64,000 bases of DNA. Source: Haematococcus lacustris. Taxonomy: Eukaryota; Chlorophyta; Chlorophyceae; Chlamydomonadales; Haematococcaceae. The position numbers and the translations under genes are program-made. A model generated the notes under the pieces. The model worked only from the letters and a program-made list of their open reading frames with translations. It was not told the DNA's origin and ran no database searches. Location: NCBI GenBank assembly GCA_030144725.1, contig JASKMD010000009.1, positions 2,743,015 through 2,807,014 on the forward strand, read 5' to 3'. How positions within the stretch are numbered: the stretch's first letter is position 1; each line of letters begins with the position of its first letter. Below are positions 43,450 to 56,942 of this stretch, in pieces.

Positions 43450-45900
43450 ATGGCGAAAGCTGAGGCACCCACGAACGGTGACCTACACAAATCCCTGATG
43501 AACGGCGAGAAGGCGAATGAGGCCGTGGAGAAGGCAGAGGAGAAGCCAGAGGATGTTGCCGTGCCCTACTTTCAGGTGCTTGAACGGCGCTCGCGTCGCG
43601 CGCGCTCAATGCCACAAAGTCACCAGCGCATAATAAGACGAGCATCATGTGCTTCACCACAGAGCGCAGGCTTGCACGCATTCGTGTGTTTGTCATGCCT
43701 TGCAGCTGTACAACAGCGCGGAAAGGTTCGACTATCTGTTAATGGCTATTGGCACCGTGGGTGCTTGTGGGAATGGTAAGTGCACTACTTGTCTCTAGGC
43801 ACTTCTATACCAGTGGCTATCAGTTAGCATTGCGCCCTTCCCATCAGGCAGCAAGCAATGTCCACTCTGCCAGTAATGGCATGGCATGATTTACATCGCT
43901 GCAGGGATAGCATGGCCGCTCTTCGCTGTAATCTTCAAAGACTTCACCGACACATTTGGCAACCCTGGTGAGCATGGAGGCAAACATGGGTTGGCAGGCA
44001 GCAACAGACCACACACAGGTCTTGCACATACCCTCAGAAACAGTGGCTGGCTTTTGGTGTAGTTTGTGGCAGCTGGTAGTGCCAAATGACAAGCAGGCAA
44101 GCACGTGGATAGCGTGACATGCAGGATCAGGAACATCAGAGTTATCACGGGGGCTGGGTAGTAGCACTGCTGTTTGCAAGGCAGTATTTCATTGGTCAGC
44201 TACTCTCGCTAGTCCGGGCAGCAGCAATGATTGACTTGCTGAGAGCACAATTTTGACATACTCCTAACACAATCCGCTCTTAGGTGCGGACTTCATGTCT
44301 GACATCCGTCAAATCGCATTGAGCTTTGTATGGCTGGCTCTTGGGGCCATGGTTGGCAGCTACTTGCAGGTATGTCCCTGGGATCATGGCTGCCTGCTGA
44401 CTATTGCACTCACTACTGTTTATGAGCATGCTTTATGTAAACAGGTAGCACGCATGTGCTGACCGGCGAGCATCATTTTGCTCAAACTGGTTGTTCCCTT
44501 TGTTGACCGGAGGCTGATGTGTTGTGGATGGGTTTTGTCGCGCAGGCCAGCATGTGGATGTGGGCAGGCAACCGCCAGACCAGCCGCTTGCGCCAGCAAT
44601 ACCTCCAGGCAGTGCTGCGCCAAAATGTAAGCACACAGTCAGGGTTAACCAGCTTTAGTCTTTGCCTAAATAATAGCTAATCAGTCGAGGCATGTCAACG
44701 AACAAGCTGCTGTGCGATACACTCGCATCTATCATACACGTACATATACATCTCACGTTGACGATGACCGGTGATATTGTGTGCAGGTAGCGTACTTTGA
44801 CACCCAAGCCACCACAGGTTGGTGTCCTACCTTGCCTTGTCTTGGTATAAAGAGCTGAGTAGGTACCGCATGAATTGATGAGTGGGCAGCCCCAGCATTC
44901 AGCAAGCCTTGTCCTGAGTGAGACAGGTACAGTGGTCTGGGCCAACACCAGCCCCAACGTTTGCATTGTGGTCCTCTGCTGCAGGTACCCTGCTGCAGGG
45001 TTTGAATAGTGACAGTGCGGCAGTAGAGGCTGCCATCAGTGAGAAGACTGGACACTTCATACAGCACTCCACCACCTTCATCGCTGGCATCATCGTCGCC
45101 TTTGTTGGGGGTTGGGACATGACCCTGGTGAGATGCAGCCAGGAGTATGCAAGCAGCCAGTCCTAGTGCCGGCCCTGATCTCTTCTGCACCCAGCCAGCA
45201 GTAACTTGCATGGGTGGCGGTCAAATCTTTCATCGACCCTAGCTTTGGCAGCAGTTCGACCTGCCAAGCAGCTCATCATGGCCCACCTCTGCGTGGTCCT
45301 GATTGGTGCAGGTGATGGTTGGCACTATGCCCTTCCTGGCGGCGGCGGGTGCAGTACTTGCCAAGGTTACTGCAGTGATGAGCAGTCGCACATCAAAGGC
45401 TTATACAGATGCCAGCAGTCTCGCACAGCAGGTTGGTGATGCTCACCAACAGATTTGCATCAGACTGCTGCTTGCAGTGTCCACCTGGCACATCACATTC
45501 AGTGGACTGGCCTTCCATTGCCAGCACCTGGCTGCCACAAACCCCACAAAGCCCTCTAGGCCAGCTGGTTGCATGCATTACCTTCTGTATGGCAGGTACT
45601 GTGTCGTTACTGTGTTGCTGTGTTCAGGCACTGAGCCAGGTGCGCACAGTGGCTGCATACAATGGGGAGGAGCGCACTGTCAGCAGCTATGAGAAGGCCT
45701 TGGAAATGCCAACCAATGTTGGTAGGTGGGACAGTTGTGGCGATACAAGCTATCTGTGCTGTTGGGTAGTACACAGTGGGCTGGGACGCCTGAACCATAA
45801 CTGGGTGTGTGCACCTGCCACTGCAGGCATCCAACAGAGCATGTACACTGGCATGGCGCTGGGCAGCGTAAATGCCGTGGTACGTGGCAATGGGATCTCG

Positions 45901-45965
<65 letters not shown>

Positions 45966-48900
45966 AGCCTGCTTGCTAGCCTGCTTGCTAGCCTGCTTGC
46001 TAGCCTGCTTGCTAGCCTGCTTGCTAGCCTGCTTGCCTGCTTGCTTGCTTGCTTGTACTCTCTTCTCTCCCCCCCTGGTAGTAAGCTGATGCTGTCAATC
46101 ACACAATCTGCAACCTGATTTAAATGCCAGGTGTACTTTACTTACTCACTCGCCTTCTACTACGGGGCATGGAGGGTGTACACTGGCAACTACACAGGTG
46201 AGTGAGGACTGGGTTTGGTCGGGAGGCACCGGGGATGGCAGCTGACTCCTGTTTCTAGCTTCTCTCGGCTGTCGACTCTTCGCGACACACGACCCGGGGC
46301 ATGTGAGCTCACTTTGTGTTTTGTTTGCTCTCACCTATATTTGCTGCGCAGGTGGTCAAGTACTGCAGGTGTTTGTGGCTGCACTTCTGGGCGGTTTCTC
46401 CATTGGCCAGGCAAGCAGCGTCGCTAACTCTCCTAGTTGTATTGTCCGGTGCCTTCGATTTGTAGAAGCCTGCATTGACGTGCTGTGCTTGCAGGCTGCC
46501 CCTGTGCTTGAGGTGTTTGCAAAGGGCAGAGTGGCTGGTGGAAAGCTGTACGCAGGTGATAATGCCAGCATAGCACCGAGCAGGTTGCATATAGCACATA
46601 TCCTTCGGGCATCTTTGGGCATTGCTGGTAGAAATGCTCACCTGCTTGCTGAATTATAACACCTAGCTGTCCCTGTCGATTCAAGCCTTTAACCTCTGAT
46701 CATTCAGACCAGCAAACCCCCTTGCCGACATCTCATTCTTACTGTTGCTACTCTTGGCAACCCTGTTGCCGCTCATGAGCTGGTGCTGTTGCTGCTCATG
46801 CAGTGATCAATCGCATCCCAGAGATTGACCCAGACAATACCTCTGGTCGCATCCTGGACAAGGTAACCCCAGATGGCGGGGACCAGGGACATGTAGGGTT
46901 TCAGGCTAGGCTGCCCAAGCGTGTGCTGCCTGGGTCACTGGTCTTCATCCCTGCCTGGCAACAGTGGTCTGCTTGCAAGGGGCTGAACTGCAAGCCTGGC
47001 TGCCTTGTAGGTGGAGGGGACCATTGAGTTGAGGAACGTCAGCTTTGCCTATCCCGCCCGCCCTGATGCCCAGGTAAGCACTGTTGGACAGCCCTGCAGT
47101 AATGAGGCAGCAGACACTTTGTAACGTGCCTCATTCCACATTGAGGCTGCAGCACATGGTTATCATAACCTGACCTTGTTTACCACCCATGCTCGTGTTG
47201 CATGTGTGGCCTGCTTAGCATATGATTCGCTTCTGCTCTCTCGATCTTTCTGTGCGGAATCATCATGCAAGCCTGCTCAGCCCTTCTGCCCCCCCTCCAC
47301 TACATTAGCAGCGATAACCCTTGATTACTGCTGCTCCTGCTCCCACCAGATTTTCCGCAACTTCTGCCTCACTGTGCCTGCTGGAAAGACGGTCGCCCTT
47401 GTGGGCAGCAGCGGCAGTGGCAAGAGCACTGTGGTGCAGCTGGTGGAACGCTTCTATGATCCCCTGGTGGGTTGTGCAACGTAATGATTGTGCATGCGTT
47501 ACTAGCAGCAGCATTGCATGGCAAGCCTCAATTGCATCTCTGCATGAATTCTGAACAGCACCATGTGCAAATGTGTGGGTAAAAAGTTGAAGTAGTAGTG
47601 AAGATGGTGTGCCATTTCTGTCTGGCCACAGCTGGCTGTGCCATCCTGTTCATCCCAGACAATGCCCATTACTTTAGCCATGGCCTTTGTCTTGTCAATG
47701 CCTCACCTGTATGTTTTTGCGCAATGAATGACCCACACACCCAACCCTCCCACCTCGCAGGGTGGGGCTGTGCTGCTGGACGGGGTGGATCTGCGTAGCC
47801 TGCAGGTCAAGTGGCTGCGTACCCAGGTCGGCCTGGTGTCCCAGGTCAGTGGGATCGGCCTGGGGCAGGGATAAGCAGACCTGCGTCTGCAAGGCCGTTG
47901 AGCCTATAGCCATGCTCAGGCAGCTGCTGGTATCAATCACAAGCAGGCTGTCACACGAAATCTGTCATGTGATCATCAGATCTAGGCCCACCATGATGTG
48001 CATATGCATAGGTGGTCGCAGGCTATGGGAGGGCAACTTTGTGCATTGAGGTTTTTCTTTGCCGGACCCTTCCTCAGGGGTAGTGGTGGCAATATTTTGC
48101 CCCTCCACCAGCCCCTCCGCTGTGGCTACCTGTGCTGCGATGCAGGAGCCCACCCTGTTTGCAACAACCATCTTTGGTAACATTGCGATGGGCAAGGAGG
48201 GGGCCACAGAGGCAGAGGTACAGGCTGCGGCTGAGGCAGCCAACGCTCACACTTTCATCAGCCACCAGCCAAAGGGCTACCAGACCCAGGTGACTTGGCA
48301 GAGTCAGATGTCAGGGTATAGACGCCGGATAGTAGCAGGGTGGGGGCAGGCAAGGTTGGACCATTGTCCTTGATAGACTGTGTCAGTGATGTTGCATTGC
48401 ATTGCTTTGACATTCCTGCCTGCTTGGTTGTTGGCTATGTTGTGATGGCTCACTGTTCCATGCTTCTGTGATCTCTTGCTAATGTGCATACTGCGAGCTT
48501 TACGTTGACCTGGCGTGGTGTGGTATGTGGCAGGTAGGCGAGCGCGGCCTGCAGATGAGTGGCGGGCAAAAGCAGCGCATCGCCATTGCCCGTGCCATTC
48601 TGAAGAACCCACGCATCATGCTGTTGGACGAGGCCACCTCTGCACTGGACACACAAAGCGAGCGTCTGGTGCAGGTAGGAATAAGACTGTAGGAGAGACC
48701 CTACAGGTGCACCAGGTCTCCAGTCAAGCTATCTTCCCTACCCTCTCTAGCCGCAAACCCAGCAGCCATAAGGCTGGCCGGTGACAGCTTAAGGGGCAGT
48801 GGGGGATCGTCCTTGACTGGCCCTGGGTCCCATGTGGTTAAGCCCCCCGTACCTCAGGTGTCGCATGCTTATCAGCAAGTCATGCAATTCATAGCTTAGC

Positions 48901-51900
48901 GCTGCTGACTAATGTAGTCTGTAAACTCTCTTGCAGCAGTGCTGCTTGACAGAGGTCAATGACTACAGGGCTGCTAGACTTGTGGGAGGTGGCAGACTTG
49001 CCCTTGCTTCTTGCCCTGTGCAGGATGCTCTCAACCGCATGATTGTTGGGCGCACAACAGTGGTGGTGGCGCACCGGCTGTCCACCATCAAGGACGCTGA
49101 CATCATTGCAGTGGTGCAGGCCGGCGCTGTGGTGGAGCAGGGTAGCCACCAAGAGCTCATCGCCAACCCTGAGGGTGAGCAACGAAGCCAGCAGGCCCTA
49201 CCCTGCCCTACCAGCAGCATTGTTACCAGGCCATTGAGTGTACGCAGTCACTTTGGCTAGTCGGCTGTTTGAGGGTTTTCTGTGCAGGTTCCCTTTGTAG
49301 CTGCAATACATATTGTGTCCTGTTAGCCCTGCTAGTAGGCCTGCAAGCATATCTGTTAACCTGTTGTTGTATCTTCTGAGATCCCTTCTGATGAGCTGCT
49401 CCATTTCATGTGACAATTGATGTAGATTGGGCACTGTCAACAGTCCTCACCGCCCCCCATGCAGGCCTGTATGGAGCACTGGTAAAGCTACAGATGCGTG
49501 AGGAGGCAGAGAAGGCACAGTCTATGCAGGCAGGTGCTCTGCCTGAGGTGGAAGAGGAGGATGGATATGCCGACGAGGGTGGGGATGAGGAGCAGGGCAA
49601 GGCCAGCTACAATGGAGGCACAGTGGAGCTGGGTCTGGTGGGCGTGCGCAACCCCGTCATCGGCACATCAGCAGTGGAGCCAATGGTACCCGTGCCCATG
49701 GCCTCGGAGCTGGCGCACGCGGCGCTCAGTGCAGGAAATGGGCATGCCAACGGCCACACCAACGGCCATGACAATGCACTCCACCGGGCATCTAACAGCC
49801 ATCAACGGCCCAGCATTGGCAAGCGGCCCAGCATGGAAAAACGCTTGAGCATGGATAAAAGCTCTAGCATGCAGGCCAAGGACGGAAAGGAGGAGGCTAC
49901 GGCTACTATCCCTGCTGAGCCTGAGTCTGACGTGTCCTTTATGCGCATTGCCCATCTCAATCGCCCAGAGTGGCGCTATGGGCTGGTGGGCTTACTGGCA
50001 AGCGCTGTGTGTGGCGCCATTCAGCCTGCCTTCGCCTTCATCATGGCCAGCTTTGTCACCGTGTTCTACACCGGGCAGGTAGAGTCGATTGCAGCAGGAT
50101 ATGGTGTTATCAATGACATGAATCATGATAGTGCCCGTGTGTTGAAAAGCCACCCCATACCCTGATGTTGCTGGGCATGTTAGTCCACGTCATCACCAAC
50201 TCCATATGTGCTGCTTCCTGCCCCAGGATAACATCATGAAAGAGGCCTCCTTTTACTCCTGGATGTTCTTTGTGGTGGGCTGCTCCACGTTGGTCGCCAC
50301 TATCCTGCAGCAGTGAGTGGCATAAGCTTTGGCAGCCACGAGCAGCAGAGGTCGCAACAGCTGCAGGGCACACCAACCTGCTGGGGCAGGGCAGCAGCAA
50401 TCATACAACACAAGCTTATGCTACATTGCATGAGTCACTTGTGTAGTGCTGCCATGCCATTCGTAGCATGAGCAAATGTTGCTACACACTGTGTACCTTC
50501 ATACTCTAGAATTCACCATACCCCTACCCCCTGCAGGTGGTCCTTTGGTGTCATGGGCCTGCAGCTTGCCCGTCGCCTGCGCGTGGCCATGATGCGTGCA
50601 ATGGTACACAACGAGGTGAGCAGCCGGTCTGGGCACATTGATTGCATGGGCTGTGTAGCACATCAGCCTGGCGTGGTGGACCTTACCTCGCAGGTTGGCT
50701 GGTTTGACCGGGAGGAGAACAGCAGCGGGGTGTTGACAACAAAACTTGGCTCAGATGCCAGCTATGTGCGCGGTGCCGTGGGCGATACACTGGGTCTGGT
50801 GAGCCAACTGATCCTGCTGTGTCTGCCTCTGTTATCGCTGCCGCCTACAGATGTTCTTCTTGTTGGTGTGGTTCATATGCCTGACACACAGCAGCGTGCG
50901 TCCTGGTCAAACAAATAGGCGTACCAGCTGTGCTTGCTGCCCAAAGGTTTCAGCCACTCCCTGGCATTGCACGACACTGTTTGTGCCACTTTGTGACTGC
51001 AGATGTTACAGAATGTGTTGTGCCTTGCATTTGGCTACGTCATCGCCTTAGTGTGAGTGAGCAGTTGGGCAGATGTGCTGCCTGCAAGATGCTGCTAAAG
51101 AAACATGAACCTTAAGTAGCACAGTCGCTGCAAGAGCAGCACAGTGTATTGCATTGTGTTGTGTGCCTCACGACAACCGACTCGTGCTCTTGCTCTATAT
51201 CCGCATCTCTTAACTTCAGGCCTAGAGGTTGCACGTTTCTAGAGTGTATGTGCACATGCAATGACAACAGTTGTGGAACAATCTTTGCACTGCGGCGTGT
51301 GGACAGTGCGCAAGTAGTCATCGCCATGTCCTGCCTGCCTGCAGGTATGACTGGCGTATGGCTCTTGTCGTGACTGGTGCCCTTCCCTTCATGATTATTG
51401 GCTCCATCATCTACTATCGGGTGAGCCTTGACATATCTGCCAAGCGGCAGGGGCTGGAGCATGAGGATATACAAGTGGCATGGCAGCATTGTGACGGTGA
51501 ACATACCCCTGCCTTTGTGTTGTGTCGTGCCCTTGCATTTCATGCAGACCATCACTGGGAATGACAGTGGCAGCAGCATGAAGTTTGCTAAAGCCAACCA
51601 GGCCGTGAGCGATGCCTTTTCTTCAGTACGAGTGGTGCAGGCATACAACCTGCAGGGGCAGGTGCGCGGGCTGGTTGCTGGTCTCTTGCTTCAAAACGTG
51701 GGGCCTGCGTCTGCAGCGCCACAGTCACATGGCACATGTACGGCAGCAGGTTGTTCTCTATTCATGGTGTTATGATGCTAATGACCTGGCATGTGCATGA
51801 TGTGCTGATGCCTGGTGTCTAAAGTCCAGCCGCCTTGCTTTTTCCTGCAGATTCTGGCGCTGTACACTGACCTGGTTGCTGGAGTGACGAGCAGCATGCG

Positions 51901-54537
51901 CATGCAATCCCACTACACAGGCGCCCTCATGGGTTACTCCCAATTCTCCATCTTTGCGGTGGGTGCATTGCGGCTATTGGGTCAGCCAGGTGCACTATGT
52001 GTGTTCTGCTGCTAATGTGTGCCCAGCAATTGTATTAGGCAGTGCTGGCAGAGTGGCATAACAGCATGGTGTACATGATGAAGTTTGAGAGATGAGAGGC
52101 TGACCCTTACCATGCGTCCTGGGCACGTTGCCCTGTCTCAGGTGTATGGGCTTATTATCTACTTTGGGGGAGTGGAAGTCAGCAGCGGGCGAGTTGATTT
52201 TGAGGGCATGTTGAAGAGCTTCCTGGCTATTCTTCTGGCTGCAATGGGCATTGCACAAGCCCAGATTGGCTTCCCTGACATTGGAAAAGCCAAGGATGCG
52301 GTCAAGGTGAGACTTCAAGGACTCGTCACGCTCTGGCGCCATCTAGTGACCATTGCTTCTGGGTGCCACTTGAGGCTCTCGTTATTGTCAGCATGTGGCT
52401 TGGGTCAGGTCTCCTGCCTGTCTCCATGGTCAGGCCTCTTGCCTGTATACTCTTTACTGGCAATTCAGATTTTCTGTCAGGTCTCCTGTCACGTCTCCTG
52501 TCTGACCCCATGGTTGCCTCATGTGGCTTATAGCTGGGAAGGTCCCACCTCTGTCTCCTGCCCCTGCCTGCTCGCTGCAGTCCATCTTCCCCATCATTGA
52601 CCGCAAGTCTCAGATTGATTCCAGCAGCCAGGAGGGGGTTACCTCTCCACCCCGGGGTGGCCTGCACCTGGAGGGTCAGATCCAGCTGCAGGACGTGACC
52701 TTCAGGTACCCCGCCCGGCCTACAGTCACCGTGTTCAAAGGGTTCACGCTTGACATCCCTGCTGGCCAGACAGTGGCCCTGGTGGGCGAGAGCGGCAGCG
52801 GCAAGAGCACCATCGTGGGCCTGGTGCTGCGCTATTACGGTAAAGATTCGGGGCAAGGGCCAGCCAGGAAACTGCCTTGGCAAGCAAGGGCAGTAGCCTG
52901 ACACATTATGCTGCTCGCATTTGTCACAACGCAACCTTCTTGAGTATGCTGCCAGATTGTGCTTTTGTCTTGTGATGGTGCTGACTTGCGATGTGCTTTT
53001 GCTGTGTCGTGTGTCTAGATGTGGTGATGGGACAGCTGCTGGTGGATGGCCTGGATGTGCGCTCATACAACCTTCGTTGGCTGCGGTCACACATTGGCCT
53101 GGTATCTCAGGTGAGGTGTAAGACACTGAGGCGCTCCCGTGCAAGCCTGTAACGAAACAGGGGAGGCATTACTCCACCAGCTGACCCTCAACGCATGCAG
53201 TTGCTTGCTTTCATTTCATGCCTGGGCTGCACTGTCAACCCAGCTCTGTCAATGCTGGTCTGCTGCTACCTTGCTCAGGAGCCCCTGCTGTTCAGCTGCT
53301 CTGTGGGTGACAACATTCGATATGGCTTGCCCGGCGCTAGCCAGGAGGAAGTGGAGGCAGCAGCACGGGCTGCCAATGCCCACGACTTCATCTCAGCCCT
53401 GCCAGAAGGTTACAACACCCATGTGAGGCCTGGGCAGAGTCGGGTTACCTGTCTGCTGATGGGGCATTGCCAGGCTTAAAACAAGTAGGCACATAGCATC
53501 ACCTTATGTGCTCAACACCTGTAGATTTGTAGCTGTAAGGCAGGGGCTGAGGCAGGGGTGTGATAGTGGCCATGTGTGTGTGTGTGTGCAAACGCTGCCG
53601 ACCTGGTGGTGTTTGCTGTGGGGCAGGTGGGGGAGCGCGGCGTCCAGCTGAGCGGTGGGCAGAAGCAGAGGGTGGCCATTGCCCGGGCAGTGGTGAAGAA
53701 CCCTCGTATCATGCTGCTGGATGAGGCAACCTCTGCCCTGGACGCACATGCTGAAAAGGTTAGTCTGATTCCGACATCCTGGCAGCAAGATTGGCAGCAA
53801 AAAGCCTGATATTAGGTGGGCCTGGCTCTGTCTACACCCTTCCTCTTCATCAGTTCTGTTTACCCCAAAGCCACGGACTCGTATCACCCCACAGTCGCGG
53901 ACAGGGTGTATGATGGCGGAACCTGGTGTTGCGATTCAATGCTTCAGCACTTCCTCAAACCCTGCACAGTGTTCTCTTATCTCCTCCTACCCACTCACTG
54001 CAGCTACTGCCACCAGCAATGTACTCAATAAGATGGATATAGTGATGTGGTGTTGTGGCAAATGTGGTGCAGGTGGTGCAAGATGCACTGGACCACATCA
54101 TGGTGGGCCGCACCAGCGTGGTGGTGGCGCATCGCCTCTCCACCATCCGCAACGCAGACAAGATTGCACTGGTGTACAGGGGCACCATCCTCGAGCAGGT
54201 CAGACTCAGGCGGAGCAGGAACAGGGGCTAAAGTAGTATGTGCAAGGGTAAAAAGTGGTTCTTTGCCCAAGCTGGAGGAAGTCACAATAGATGTTGTACA
54301 CATTCTTACAGCAGCAACTCACACTGCACATCATGTGATGGGTGTTTTGGACAGTGTGGTGCTGTCATGGTGCCTGACACGCAGGGCACCCATGCGGAGC
54401 TGATGGCCCTTCCTGATGGTGGCTATGCGCGGTTGGTGGCTGCTCAGAATGGTCAACGTGCTCCCACTAACCAGGGCACCTTGCCTGTTAGCAAGAGTGA
54501 GTTGGCCTTTGCCAATGCTGCTGACGGGCAACCGTGA
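43450..54537 (+). CDS. Full-size ABC transporter, subfamily B (MDR/P-glycoprotein type)
   Basis: ATP-driven exporter, TMD1-NBD1-TMD2-NBD2, predicted 1371 residues. 35 exons keep phase: 43450-43575, 43706-43775, 43905-43967, 44284-44369, 44546-44626, 44787-44817, 44985-45127, 45312-45431, 45628-45721, 45827-45879, 46131-46197, 46352-46410, 46495-46555, 46804-46862, 47011-47073, 47350-47466, 47761-47844, 48146-48289, 48534-48674, 49024-49174, 49465-50078, 50227-50312, 50537-50615, 50694-50798, 51003-51052, 51345-51420, 51548-51661, 51851-51958, 52142-52306, 52581-52839, 53019-53110, 53279-53422, 53627-53758, 54073-54198, 54385-54537. NBD1: G-S-S-G-S-G-K-S-T (~411-419), M-S-G-G-Q (~515), L-L-D-E (~537). 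NBD2: G-E-S-G-S-G-K-S-T (~1139), L-S-G-G-Q (~1243). Both have V-V-A-H-R-L-S-T. All catalytic motifs are intact. Exon 21 encodes a long linker with Asn-Gly-His and Ser-Met repeats. Intron 12 has a GC donor. Related to plant ABCB1-type exporters; substrate unknown. Confidence 0.95.
45901..46057. repeat. (TTGC)n microsatellite with GCTAGCC variants, ABCB intron
   Basis: Pure TTGC units at first, then a CTTGCTAGCCTG higher-order repeat, then TTGC again, in the intron between exons 10 and 11. Explains the Leu/Ala/Cys frames on the plus strand and Ala/Ser/Lys/Gln frames on the minus strand. Confidence 0.95.
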
Positions 54538-55140
54538 AAAGCGCCTGTGGTGCCTCGGTGCTTCCTGCCACTAGACCGGTGTGGCGATGTGTCCATGGAG
54601 CTTGAGAAGAGAGAGGGAAGGTTGGGCACTGCCTGACATCCAGGGCTCAGGGCCTGAACGCGCAGCCCGCCCAGGGTGATGAAGGTACAGGGTCAGTCAT
54701 AAAAGGCAAGATGATGGAGACGTGGTGCCCATCATTGGAGAGGGATTGTGCAAAAATAGGGTTTGGGTGGTGAGTTGCATGGTTGTTGCAAGGCTTGGTA
54801 GGATAGCAGGTGGGTGCTCAAAACGGGTCAAAGCGGGCCCAGTGAGAGCCAGCTGTTCAGCTGATGACCCTGTGTGGCAGGGTTTGAAGGAAGGGAGGTG
54901 AAAGTGTGGTACCACATGCACTGTAGCTGTAGTTTCACTTGCAAGAAATCACAGGTAACGGATGGGAACGAGTGGTAGCAGAGAGGTGTAGGGCGAGAGA
55001 ATGTATGGCGTGAATTGGAACTCTGATATTCAATGACATGGGCTGCTCATGGTCGCGTGATGCTAGACCCGGTCATGCTGCACTGGCTAAATTGCATCGT
55101 GATACGAGGTACTTGTATTGCAGGCGACCAGTTGTTATCA
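54538..55140. other. ABCB 3' UTR and flank, no gene seen
   Basis: No TGTAA occurs between the stop and the array edge; the first is at 55142. This stretch may be the entire 3' UTR. Confidence 0.45.
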
Positions 55141-55141
55141 G

Positions 55142-55146
55142 TGTAA
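55142..55146 (+). terminator. Candidate poly(A) signal TGTAA for the ABCB gene
   Basis: First TGTAA after the ABCB stop, 605 nt downstream, and within the first bases of the tandem array. Confidence 0.35.
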
Positions 55147-55448
55147 GAACTGTGTTGGGACTAGCCATTTGGAGTCAACTTGATCTGTTGTTGTTAAGAG
55201 CACTTTTGGACCCTGCAGTTCTCATGCCAAACCAGAGTGAAGCAAGAGTTGTAACCGTACACAGGCTACGAGAGCATTCTCGTAAGCCCACTTTAGCTTC
55301 GCACATCTGATGTGTGTGGCTGTAGCTACAGCTCACGCTCACACACATCCCCTTTGTGGAGGATCAAGTCATCAATGTTGGGTGTGACTCGCTGTATTTA
55401 TGCTACACCTAATGATGATGTGGCTTACACCGCTTAAGCCGTCAGCCG

Positions 55449-56942
55449 TTAGGCTGCTAGGCCGCCCTCCCCCTCTAGGGGTTCGGGACTTTCTGTAACG
55501 CACTTCAAAGCAAGGTGCACAAACAAAGGTGCACATGGGCTCAACATGAAGTCATGCAAATTCTCATTATTGTTCTGTATAGTCATGGCAAACTCCGGCT
55601 GCTCCCTGATGGAACTCGTGGCAGTGCACTCAAAGATGAAATGCATGGCGTCATCCACTACCCCCTCTGTGCATCTGGTGCATGTGCGATCAATGAAAGT
55701 TACCCCCTCAAACCGAGCCTTCTCCACCCCCAGACTGCTGTTGCCTAACCTGAACCTAGTCAAGCTCGTGCGAACTTCTGTAGAAAGCTGTCTGTTAAGC
55801 AGGTGTGGTGCCATGTGATTGATGCCAATGCCGTCCCCATGCTTGAACCATGCATCATACGAACATCTCTCCCGGTGCACCGTCTCAGGCAATCTAGGGT
55901 CTCCCTCAAACTCAACCCAACGCCTCCCCCACCTCTCGAGCCACTTCACTTCCATAGCCTTGGTGCCTAGGACCATGTCCGGGCTCAAGGTGAACTCACC
56001 CCCCATCAGCTCTCTGGCGGCAAGCTGGAACTGAGCACTCCAGCTGGCCTGGCAACCCCTGCCTAACTCCACATCTGCCTTGATGACCCTCATTAGCAGG
56101 TCACTGTGGGATAGTTTGGCAGTGTTCCAAAACTTGCAAGCAGCCCTAAGCCAGTAAAGCTGGAGGGGCAGCTGCCCCAACTCATGTAGCACCATCAGGC
56201 CTGACACTGAGCTACGTACCCTGGCAGCAAACCTGAGAAAGCTGAGCATGCGTGTTTGCACTGGGTTGGAGAGTTGCACACCATGCCCAAGAAATGCAGT
56301 GCCCCATACCTGGCTGCCATACAGCCCCAAAGGGAGCACGAACGCTCTAATGAGGTGACACAGGGCATATGGATCATGCAGCACCCCATACTCTCTGGCA
56401 CGCTTGCACGCCTGGCGCATGGCGAGGAACATGCCAGCCCTCATGTGAGTGGCAGCAAAAGCAGGGGTGGCGCTGGGATTGAAGTGCATGCCTAAGTACT
56501 TGAACTCTCTCACCACAGGCAGGATCTCATGCTTGTACCCAATACTAGGTGCTGCAGTCTGTGAGTTGCCATTGAAGACCATCACCTTTGACTTGCCCAC
56601 ATTGACTGTAAGGTGTTTCCTATCTGCAAAGCCTTGTAGCTGGCAGACCAGCCGCTGCAGCCCGTGGGGCGAGGTGCTCACTAGGGTCAGGTCATCAGCA
56701 TACATGAAGTGGGTGACAGGTGTGCCTTGCACCCTCACAGCATCAACAGGACCCAGGAACTCCTTACTAATGTCGTGAACATAGAGAGCAAACAGGAGTG
56801 GGCTGATGGGGCAGCCTTGCTTGACACCTTGGTCCGGAATCACTGGGGGGGTGCGGTGGGGGCCATCTATCAGCACATAGCTATCATCCCTATACAGACC
56901 CTCCAGGCAGAGCTGTGTAAGAACTGTGTTGGGACTAGCCAT
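55449..56942 (-). CDS. Truncated LINE reverse transcriptase, array unit 1
   Basis: A 497-codon frame starting at an ATG in the non-LINE flank (M-A-S-P-N-T-V-L-T-Q-L) and entering the LINE just before motif B. It keeps G-V-K-Q-G-C-P, Y-A-D-D and the C-terminal C-x2-C motif but lacks catalytic motif A, so it cannot be an active polymerase alone. Compared with the 9.75-kb copy it has a few substitutions (such as R to S before I-G-Y-K-H and G to E in W-V-x-F-E-G-D). Confidence 0.85.
   Translation of the reverse strand: MASPNTVLTQLCLEGLYRDDSYVLIDGPHRTPPVIPDQGVKQGCPISPLLFALYVHDISKEFLGPVDAVRVQGTPVTHFMYADDLTLVSTSPHGLQRLVCQLQGFADRKHLTVNVGKSKVMVFNGNSQTAAPSIGYKHEILPVVREFKYLGMHFNPSATPAFAATHMRAGMFLAMRQACKRAREYGVLHDPYALCHLIRAFVLPLGLYGSQVWGTAFLGHGVQLSNPVQTRMLSFLRFAARVRSSVSGLMVLHELGQLPLQLYWLRAACKFWNTAKLSHSDLLMRVIKADVELGRGCQASWSAQFQLAARELMGGEFTLSPDMVLGTKAMEVKWLERWGRRWVEFEGDPRLPETVHRERCSYDAWFKHGDGIGINHMAPHLLNRQLSTEVRTSLTRFRLGNSSLGVEKARFEGVTFIDRTCTRCTEGVVDDAMHFIFECTATSSIREQPEFAMTIQNNNENLHDFMLSPCAPLFVHLALKCVTESPEPLEGEGGLAA

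Noticed and set aside
45880..46110. Leu/Ala/Cys-rich frame of about 100 codons
   Set aside because: Produced by the TTGC microsatellite in an ABCB intron.
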